Part shown: one piece after another, positions 9,410 to 15,438 of the stretch
Position numbering within the stretch: position 1 is the first letter of the stretch
How the letters are laid out: the number at the start of each line of letters is the position of its first letter
Source of the DNA: Funneliformis mosseae
Taxonomy: Eukaryota; Glomeromycota; Glomeromycetes; Glomerales; Glomeraceae
DNA length: 15,438 bases
Direction of reading: 5' to 3'
NCBI GenBank assembly: GCA_910592005.1
Contig: CAJVPP010002288.1
Span: 1 to 15,438 of the forward strand
Notes under the pieces: generated by a model
The model's database searches: none
Seen by the model: the letters and a program-made list of their open reading frames with translations, nothing else
What the model was told of the DNA's origin: nothing
Made by a program: the position numbers and the translations under genes

Positions 9410-9528
9410 AAAAATGATTGGTTCAGGAAATGACCGTGTTATTTATCATTTAGTGCTAAAATGACCCAAATGACACGTGACTAGTCATTTGAGTTATTTG
9501 AGGTCATTTGGGTCACTGACCATCACTA
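9410..9528. repeat. Right hAT end: subterminal GTCATTT cluster and terminal inverted repeat
   Basis: Five to six copies of AAATGAC/GTCATTT in both orientations, ending in CCATCACTA, the complement of the left terminus TAGTGATRG. Confidence 0.72.
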
Positions 9529-9536
9529 CTTTGAAG
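9529..9536. repeat. Right target-site duplication of the hAT element (degraded)
   Basis: CTTTGAAG, partner of TTCTAAAA at 4471-4478. All differences are C/T or A/G. Assuming only C-to-T or G-to-A loss, the two copies are consistent with one original 8-mer. Confidence 0.6.
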
Positions 9537-9622
9537 AGTCTGAAATAGAATACATATTTGAGGAGAAGAAAGATCTCGAAGAGCCTAAAATAGAATACAT
9601 AGTTGAGGAGGAAGTTGAGGAG
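9533..9622 (+). repeat. Two 45-bp in-frame repeats coding an acidic 15-residue unit
   Basis: Copies start at 9533 and 9578: GAAGAGTCTGAAATAGAATA and GAAGAGCCTAAAATAGAATA, offset by 45 bases (15 codons). They encode EESEIEYIFEE and EEPKIEYIVEE. The first copy begins inside the hAT target duplication. Confidence 0.75.
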
Positions 9623-10290
9623 AGTGATAAATGTATTGATAATGACAAATCTGCTCTAAACATTACTAACTGAAACTGTTATACTGTAAAAAAAAAATGA
9701 TACGAAATGTAGTATCTATGAAAAAGACTCACAAGAAAGAATCCTCTAATTCTAAATCTTGTGCTAAAAATACCAAAGTATCGAGCAATATAATTAGCTG
9801 TAGCTAAAAGGATTCTTCAAACCAGCGCTTTACATAGCTACAGATCAAATATATTAAATAACCTTAAAATCTATAATATTATTAGTAATTCTCTATTATC
9901 TTAAAGAGATTCTTATAAAAATTTCAAAATTTATTAATACAATATACCTCAAATTAAAAGATCATTACTTAAATACTATTATGTCAGATGATACAGTTAA
10001 AAGAAGAGAATTAGTATAAGAGAATGTTACAAAAAAAGTACAAGAGGTCTTGCTTCCGCTATTACAAGCAGTAAATACTGAGCAGAAGCCTCTTTACAAG
10101 TTCTGTCTTCTTCTCAGACCATTCAGAAAGAGCAGGTCCTTAAGGGATCACATCAAGCTGAAAGAATGACAAATAATATTATAAAAATAGAAATATTACT
10201 AGATAATAACCATTTAGGAAGCGGGCATACTTTGAATTATGCTATTAAGGCATATGCGTAATATCATTCAATTGAAAAAAAAAATAGCCA

Positions 10291-10790
10291 AATATATTAA
10301 CTCAAGCCTTTAGAAATAAATTTTTTACAAATAAAGGATGCTGACAATATTGCGACTATTTATTGTAAAATAAGAGGTTTGGTAATATCATGTATAATGA
10401 TTGATACAGATTCAGATTCTTCCATATTTTCAGATAATATTGCTGAACTTGTCGAAGAGCTTTTAGGTATTAAAATTAATAGAAAAAAATTCATAGACTT
10501 AATGGAATTGCAAGTTAATCAATATCTATCAGTACTATGAATAATATTCTCATAACAATTAGTTCAGGAAAAAATACAGCTACTATCATAGATAAATTTT
10601 CTATTGTACCTGCAGAAAAGGATCGTAATGGAAATGCTAAATCTTTAGTAATTCTTGATACTTAATGGCAATATCAGGCAGAATGAGAACCTTTAATAAA
10701 AGGAGAATTTAAGGCTACATGTAATGGAAAGACTATTACCATTCCCCTATCAATTCACAAATCTTAGCGTAATGTCTATACTATAGGAGG
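10291..10790 (+). other. Retropepsin domain with altered active site
   Basis: Asp-Thr-Asp at 10403-10411 where retropepsins have Asp-Thr-Gly, followed by SDSSIFSDNIAE. The second half, after a frameshift, ends in a strand-rich NGKTITIPLSIH block. Altering the active-site Gly would be expected to abolish activity. Confidence 0.7.
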
Positions 10791-10889
10791 AACTTATAAA
10801 AAAAATAGTTGATTGAACATGCTAATATTATGAAAAAGTATTCCTATATCCAACCAATCTTTGGCAATATTTTTTACAAAAAAATCCAT

Positions 10890-10991
10890 ACGCAATTGAA
10901 AAATCCAATTTTAAGTCTATGAAAAGTTTAACAAATCTATACACAATTAAAAAATCCCATGCTAAGCCTATAAAAAGTTTGACAAATCCAT
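10890..10991 (+). repeat. Two tandem 51-bp (17-codon) repeats at the end of gag-pro
   Basis: Copies at 10890-10940 and 10941-10991. In the open frame they read YAIEKSNFKSMKSLTNL and YTIKKSHAKPIKSLTNP. The exact codon multiple and open frame suggest a real protein repeat before the TGA at 11018-11020. Confidence 0.7.
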
Positions 10992-11103
10992 GTTTAGAAA
11001 AAAATATGGTACCTATTTGATTAAGCCTTGCCTAGACATATATTTAGAATATATATTTTTTTTGAATACTTATATCATTCTTTGCTTTTTTCCACTTTCT
11101 AGT

Positions 11104-11818
11104 TCATAATTCAGTATTATTATAGGAAAAATATGAACTTGATTCTATTGTCACATCTCTTTCAACATGAGAATTATAAGAAATAATCTTATTATTGAGA
11201 GTAATAATCTTTAAGTCCTTAGTAAAGATAACATCCTCTAAATCTTTACATACAGACTCGATAGTCTTCTTTATATCCTATTTTTCATTCTTAAGCTGAG
11301 AAATAATAGAGGATAACTTGCTGATCTTCTTATATTTTATAGCATTAGCTTTATCTAAAGCAAAGATATGAGATTTATATTGTTTCTCAGTTCAGTTAAG
11401 TCTAAATTATGCTAGAATTCTAATTGATATTTAAATGAATATATCTTTTATTTCATATCTACCATGCAATTATTATATTCACTCTCTAGACGAGACTTAA
11501 AAGTATCATATTCATCTTTAGACATTTATATTTCTCAACAACTTGAGTCTCAATAGTTTTTTTAATATTATTTTCTTTCTGTCTTAGCAAAACCTCACAC
11601 TTCTCCAATTGTTTTTTCAAGTTATCTAATTAGAAAAAAGTATTGGTATTATCAGTAGAGGTATTTGCTTTGATCTTAATTTTCTGATGATATTTACTCT
11701 TATGGTACCTATTAATATTACTAGTGAGTAACTCTTTTATATCTGGACAAATTCCTCTAGTCTGTTCCTTAAATAATGGGTTATTTTTGCAAGTTATAAG
11801 ATGTAATCATGCTTCTTT
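11104..11818 (-). pseudogene. Decayed coiled-coil protein, family not recognised
   Basis: The minus strand reads, with about three frame changes and several stops: ICPDIKELLTSNINRYHKSK, then a linker with TSTDNTNT, then a Lys/Glu/Leu-rich heptad-like region (LDNLKKQLEKCEVLLRQKEN), then DEYDTFKSRLESEYNNCMVD. The last block, KKISKLSSIISQLKNEK and DLEDVIFTKDLKIITLNNKI, ends with the TGA at 11106-11104. The pattern is a long alpha-helical coiled coil with no catalytic motif. It lies tail-to-tail with the gag-pro gene and on the same strand as the DNA polymerase and integrase remnants. It could be a structural or accessory gene of the same element, or unrelated. It does not resemble the coiled coil at the start of gag. 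Confidence 0.55.
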
Positions 11819-12599
11819 TTTAAGAATTGGGATAATTGGTTAAGCAAACTCTTATAGTATTCATTAAAATGTAATTGGCTGAATATATGACTGATTATGA
11901 TTTATTGCCTTTGGTAAAGTAATATAATTGAAAAAAAATAATTCAAAAGTTCAGAAATTTCAGAAATTTCATATTTTTCCAAAAGTTTGGGTATTTCATT
12001 TATTTCTAACAATAATTTCTGCTTAAAATTGGCTAAAAATTTGCCAAAATCTAGTTTTTAGAAAAAAATACTTAGAATATTCTCAGAAAATTCCTCTTAA
12101 ACAATTGTGATTTTAGCTAAAAAAATGATAGAATGTGATAGCACAGTATTTATTTTTTTCTAATTGCTAAAACCAATAATACTATACAGTTTATACAGTT
12201 ATACATATGACTATTTTTGTAAAATAATATATAAGAATAGAGAGCAGAATGCACTATTTATTTATTTAATAGGTGTACACAAGTTAAAAAATAAATGATA
12301 AGCATATACGCTATTTTTATTTGTAAAAGGATAATCATACATATCTTGAATATATTAAAACATGAAAAAACTTCGACAAATGTGAACAGGCAATCACACA
12401 TGAGTAAATTTGGCTTATTTGAAATCTAGAAAAACTTTGGTAGCTATGAACATATATTCACACTTGAGTAAAAAAATGCATAGTAAATTTCACTGATCTG
12501 CTTTTAAAATTTTAGTTAATGTTACGATCATCATAAAATATGAAAGTCTTAATATCCAATAATTTATCAATCCTAATTTTCAAAAAATAACCTGCATTA
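11819..12599. other. AT-rich spacer, no gene seen
   Basis: No sustained coding pattern was seen on either strand. It holds short repeats such as TTCAGAAATTTCAGAAATTT near 11960 and a weak duplication at 12364-12471. Confidence 0.45.
12364..12471. repeat. Weak diverged duplication, about 64-base offset
   Basis: Segments near 12364-12409 and 12428-12471 share the order AAAAAACTT, ATGTGAAC or ATGAACAT, TCACAC and TGAGTAAA. Similarity is modest, and chance cannot be excluded in AT-rich DNA. Confidence 0.35.
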
Positions 12600-13990
12600 G
12601 TGCATTGCTCTCAAATGATCAGTGGAATATAGCATATAGAGATAAGTTATTACTGGTTAAGAAATCATATGCAGTGTTAAAATTCTTTTATTTGTAAAAC
12701 ATTGAAATAAAAAATTTTGAGAAGAAAGCAGGTATATGATAATATTACTATGCTAGTAAATGGAAACTAAATACATTTTTTATTTTCATATGACATGGTT
12801 ATACCTTAAGGATGGAAAATAATGCAAGGGTTAGAATTCAGAAATAATTTTATTTCGCTTGAATGATATCCCTGTTCTTTATTAATCCTACTACTACATC
12901 TAGATTTTGCATTTTTTAGAACGGAAGACCATGATATTGCATACATGAAACTTCATTTGAGAGATTTAAATCCCTTGGAATTTTTTCTCTCAGTAGGGTT
13001 CTGCAAATATTCAAATTATGATTTGAATAATCTTATCAAAATGAAGATTATTCAAGCCTTTCTCGCAACTCGAATCTGGGAGTGAAATACTTCTAGTCAA
13101 ATCAGATTCAGAATCATATTTCTCAATGAATATCAAAGATCAAGATTAGTACATATAAAATACCAGAAAAAAATGGTAAGTATCATATGTAAAGCATAGA
13201 TGTCATTTTTGAAATTAAATCGAGCAATAGTAGAACATACCTTGTTTTTATTTTTGTAGGAAATGCTTATTATTTGGTTGATGGGATTGATGATGAATGT
13301 GATAGATGTAAAGGTAATTAGCTTCATTTGAGCTTTTCGTTTGATTTAAGCAGAGCAGATAAAAGGTTTAACTAAAAACTTACCTCCTTTTTATACAATT
13401 TGTAGTAGTCTAAGAATTGAATTTTTCATCTATTAGAATAATATAAATATTGCATCAACGGATCTACTCAAAATCACAACCCATATGCAGTACAAAGATA
13501 CCCTGTGGGCTATTAATAATATAATAAAGACCTTTAGTATATACGAAAAAGTTTAAGAAAAAAGGCTGAGCTTCAGCTGTAATGCGGATGATTTTATAGA
13601 TCAATATAAGAAGTTTTCTCACTTCATATGTTACAAACTGTAATGATCAAGTCGATATGAAAATCTTGAAAATTAACAGATACTGTAAAGTTGAAAAATT
13701 GGTAATCGACGTGAGCTGAAAGGCAAATCTTAGAAGATATATAAAATATACTGCTTTTCTTTAGACGTAGATATCAGATTTACAAAAAATTTAATTAACC
13801 ATTTTCAATTCATTTTATGATCAGAATCTTCATAAAAATAGGAAAGTTGTATAAACAAAACACACCTAAAATATACTAGAACTTTCTGCAGATTCACATG
13901 AGCTGGTGATGTATTACTGCGATTTAATTATGTTAGACTAACTCCTGAAGGAATCTTTTCTTTATATATTTTATTTTGCAAATCTTCTTT
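12600..13990 (+). pseudogene. Scattered exon-like remnants of an unrecognised intron-containing gene
   Basis: Several plus-strand blocks have protein-like composition. At 12608-12697: LSNDQWNIAYRDKLLLVKKS and onward to a stop. At 12920-13175, after an AG acceptor: TEDHDIAYMKLHLRDLNPLE, then FFLSVGFCKYSNYDLNNLIK, open except for one TGA at 13083-13085 (possibly a former CGA). It ends at a good donor, ATG|GTAAGT. At 13260-13313, after a strong pyrimidine-rich acceptor: in one frame NAYYLVDGIDDECDRCK. At 13410-13643: two internal stops within NNINIASTDLLKITTHMQYK and SCNADDFIDQYKKFSHFICY. At about 13885-13990: VLLRFNYVRLTPEGIFSLY. Phases between blocks do not all agree, so indels are present. 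No family was recognised. A host gene relic or an element gene are both possible. A minus-strand frame across 13133-13327 looks like a shadow. Confidence 0.45.
13176..13259 (+). other. Probable intron in the unrecognised gene remnant
   Basis: 84 bases with donor GTAAGT and acceptor TTGTTTTTATTTTTGTAG, the best splice-like pair in this region, between two protein-like blocks. Confidence 0.5.
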
Positions 13991-14009
13991 TTTTTGGATC
14001 ACATATTAA

Positions 14010-14580
14010 TTAATCATAATCTGAATCAGATAAATTGAACTCAGATAAAGCAGAATCATCAATTTCTAAATAATAATATTCTTTATTTTTTTTTGAATAT
14101 TTGGAAAGGTCAAATTTTACATTCTACATAAGCCATTTTGAGTGTTGTGTTTTATAACTGAATATTTATCACTCCAGAAAAAATAAAAGCTGAATCTCTT
14201 AAACTAATCAGTTCTATAACTATTTGTCAAATACTCAGGATGAATTTTATCTAAAGCTTTTTAGTCTATTAGCCACTATCACTTTCTCTTAAAATCAAAT
14301 AATAAAATGCCTCTATTAGCTCATAAAATGCATTTAGAATATTATTATTCAAATATTTTCTGATTGAATTTATAGTAACATTAGCAGTTAAAACTATTTT
14401 AACTAATGTCTTAGACGTAGACATTACATTCTCTGCATTTTTAAAAAGGTCATGCAGAATTAGAACTTGTACAAGATCATCAATATATCCTCTACTGTAT
14501 ATATTATAGACTGGGTCATGCTGAAAACTATTATTAGATAAATGTTTAGCTATTATCTTTTCTATAACTGAATATTTATC
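14010..14580 (-). pseudogene. Unrecognised decayed coding sequence downstream of the DNA polymerase
   Basis: On the minus strand, 14580-14269 is open for 103 codons: DKYSVIEKIIAKHLSNNSFQ, later SRGYIDDLVQVLILHDLFKN and TLVKIVLTANVTINSIRKYL, ending in two stops (TAA TAG). It has no upstream ATG. A second block, 14258-14010 with one stop and one frame change, reads ALDKIHPEYLTNSYRTD, then FKRFSFYFFWSDKYSVIK, and ends in an acidic tail, YYYLEIDDSALSEFNLSDSD, at TAA 14012-14010. The two blocks share the word DKYSVI, through a repeated DNA segment. It lies about 60 bases after the end of the polymerase frame on the same strand, so it may be the next gene of the same element. No domain was recognised; it is mostly helical and acidic at its end. 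Confidence 0.5.
14153..14182. repeat. Copy 1 of a 30-base repeat (partner 14563-14592)
   Basis: TATAACTGAATATTTATC is identical to 14563-14580, and the following bases are also similar (CAGAAAAAA in both). The copies are 410 bases apart in direct orientation. Confidence 0.6.
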
Positions 14581-14592
14581 GTATCAGAAAAA
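14563..14592. repeat. Copy 2 of a 30-base repeat (partner 14153-14182)
   Basis: Same 18-base identical core. Read on the minus strand both copies encode DKYSVI. Confidence 0.6.
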
Positions 14593-14640
14593 AAAATAAT
14601 ATAATAATGTATGTGATCTGATTACTTATCACTATCTAGC

Positions 14641-15324
14641 TTATATGAGTAAACTAGATATGTAAGACACACATTCGTTTTGATATTTCTTTGGAAGCTT
14701 AGCCCTTATAGCTCTTTTTTCAGCCTCTTTATAGGGAATATCATCTTTGACCATATTCTTATAAATCATAATATGCTAATGCTCATATGGTAAAGTGGTT
14801 ATCCCATCTGATAATATTCAGCACTTAATATCTATGAAGCAGAGAACTTTCTTCTCAGATTCGACCAGAAATAATACATGATCTTTGATCAGATACTCAC
14901 ATTTTTAGTATAGAATACTTTTTTACCAAAGAGATAGTTTAGATAGACTTGGGTTATGGGATTGAATATTTTGGCTTTATCTATAGGATCATCAAGTAAT
15001 GTTCTACCTAAAAATGAAAAATATGTATCAATTGCCATTTTGCACATATCTTTTTTGCTAACTCCTTATGTTTAGAGTTTGTGATCTTGTCATCAGGTTC
15101 ACGCTCTGCCAAGACATAATGATATAATTTTGCCTGAATATGCATAGATAATAAAATTGTATTATCTGGAATTTTATCCTTATATTTGTCAACAGTTTGA
15201 TCTTCATTAAGATTAAAGAGATCAGGTCGCTCAGCCATATCTTTATAGATATCCCCAGTTTTGATATGATATATAAAAGAGTCTACAGTAGCGGTCATAA
15301 GTATCCGACCGTCTCTAACTCTGG
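14641..15324 (-). pseudogene. C-terminal part of a protein-primed family-B DNA polymerase (Maverick/Polinton type), decayed
   Basis: After an acceptor (TTGTAG) an exon starts at 15324 on the minus strand: RVRDGRILMTATVDSFIYHI, then KTGDIYKDMAERPDLFNLNE. In protein-primed DNA polymerases of Maverick type the palm motif C (YxDTDS) is followed by a stretch of the form (F/L)IYxIKTxDxYKDM, which this matches. KYKDKI ... IQAKLYHYVL matches the conserved KxKDE ... LRAKxYSY block. After a frameshift near 15046, LLDDPIDKAKIFNPITQVYL and EYLIKDHVLFLVESEKKVL follow, then DIKC(stop)ILSDGITTLPYEH at 14835-14779, which matches the C-terminal DDKRYxLxDGIxTLxYGH signature. Spacing between motifs (about 145 residues) is right. 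The first motif-C Asp is replaced (TVDS instead of DTDS), and stops (TGA, TAG) and two frame changes show decay. The protein would copy linear DNA from a terminal protein primer. The N-terminal exonuclease and TPR domains lie beyond 15438. A mitochondrial linear-plasmid polymerase is the main alternative. Confidence 0.75.
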
Positions 15325-15438
15325 CTACAAGTAAGTAAATTCAAAAATTTTTTTTTTATTTAAAAATACATAACCAATTAACTAAAATTAATACATTGTG
15401 TAGTCACCATCTGACTCTATAAGTGCAGCTGTACGCCT
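15325..15438 (-). other. Probable intron and upstream sequence of the DNA polymerase remnant
   Basis: Reading leftward on the minus strand, A-rich sequence ends in TTACTTGTAG at 15325, a plausible intron end. A short GC-richer stretch at about 15400-15438 could be the preceding exon, but it is too short to judge. Confidence 0.4.

Larger units (their letters stand above)
4479..9528 (+). mobile_element. hAT DNA transposon, about 5.05 kb, inserted in gag; non-autonomous by decay
   Basis: The left end begins TAGTGATAGC and the right end, read on the minus strand, begins TAGTGATGGT. The first seven bases are identical and fit the YARNG start of hAT terminal inverted repeats. Both ends carry clusters of GTCATTT/AAATGAC words, the usual style of subterminal transposase binding sites. 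Flanking 8-base sequences are a degraded duplication. Inside are a foldback element (4883-6039), a leader (6042-6438), a five-exon transposase pseudogene (6439-9144) and a tail. Without the foldback the element would be about 3.9 kb, normal for hAT. The gag reading frame is interrupted exactly at its two ends, which independently supports these boundaries. Confidence 0.85.
9529..11020 (+). pseudogene. Gag-like gene, 3' part, continuing into retropepsin and a repeat-bearing tail
   Basis: Right of the hAT the gag frame resumes with an acidic segment (FEESEIEYIFEEKKDLEEPK ...) carrying a 15-codon repeat. It ends at TGA near 9672 and continues in broken pieces (for example MSDDTVKRRELV at 9981-10016, then a stop, then ENVTKKVQEVLL). 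From about 10290 it reads as a retroviral-type aspartic protease: INFLQIKDADNIATIYCKIR, then the active-site region ILE/MET-ILE-ASP-THR-ASP-SER at 10403-10414. A frameshift near 10500 leads to IVPAEKDRNGNAKSLVILDT and KGEFKATCNGKTITIPLSIH, with three stops. The protease would cleave the gag polyprotein. Asp-Thr-Asp-Ser in place of Asp-Thr-Gly-Ser, plus the stops, means it is inactive. A tail in another frame (about 10844-11020) holds two 17-codon repeats. No reverse transcriptase follows. Confidence 0.75.

Noticed and set aside
1457..11020. A single LTR retrotransposon (gag-pro-integrase)
   Set aside because: Integrase is on the opposite strand and upstream of gag, no reverse transcriptase or RNase H was seen, and no long terminal repeats were found.
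13133..13327. Open minus-strand frame of 64 codons
   Set aside because: It runs across the plus-strand intron 13176-13259 with strong splice-like ends and has low-complexity hydrophobic composition. More likely a shadow.
1..15438. tRNA, rRNA or other structured RNA genes
   Set aside because: No stretch with tRNA-like arms or conserved rRNA words was seen. The only strong folding potential is in the foldback element.

Overview
The window is AT-rich eukaryotic DNA made almost entirely of decayed mobile elements nested in one another. No intact protein gene was found. The short GT-AG introns, the high AT content, and the mix of hAT transposases, a zinc-knuckle/retropepsin gag gene and a retroviral-type integrase resemble the repeat landscape of arbuscular mycorrhizal fungi (Rhizophagus/Gigaspora type). 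That taxonomic placement is inference from family resemblance, not a database result.

Layout from left to right: (1) 121-741, minus: start of a broken hAT-type transposase with a BED zinc finger. (2) 742-1456: AT-rich spacer. (3) 1457-2535, minus: broken retroviral-type (rve) integrase with its D, D and E still recognisable. (4) 2541-4478, plus: broken gag-like gene with a coiled-coil start, a capsid-like middle and a damaged zinc knuckle, lying head-to-head with the integrase. (5) 4479-9528: a complete but dead hAT transposon inserted into that gag gene. It has ends beginning TAGTGAT, clusters of GTCATTT near both ends, and a five-exon transposase pseudogene. (6) 4883-6039, inside the hAT: a foldback/MITE-like element with long inverted arms around about 15 copies of a roughly 50-bp unit that is itself palindromic. 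(7) 9529-11020, plus: the rest of the gag gene, continuing into a retropepsin with an altered active site and a tail with a 17-codon repeat. (8) 11104-11818, minus: a broken coiled-coil gene. (9) 12600-13990, plus: scattered exon-like pieces of an unrecognised intron-containing gene. (10) 14010-14580, minus: an unrecognised decayed coding stretch. (11) 14641-15324, minus: the C-terminal part of a protein-primed family-B DNA polymerase of the Maverick/Polinton type.

The most interesting reading is that the minus-strand integrase and the minus-strand protein-primed DNA polymerase are parts of one Maverick/Polinton-like element, possibly carrying the gag/retropepsin gene and the coiled-coil gene as cargo. 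No reverse transcriptase was seen, and the integrase is divergent from gag, so this is not a standard LTR retrotransposon. The alternative is that several unrelated elements lie side by side. Capsid, ATPase or terminal repeats outside the window would decide it.

Decay is dominated by C-to-T/G-to-A changes: in-frame TAG/TAA at likely glutamine positions, TGA at likely CGA arginines or TGG tryptophans, and CpG-type variation between repeat units. Frameshifts are few. This looks like cytosine-methylation or RIP-like mutation acting on repeats.
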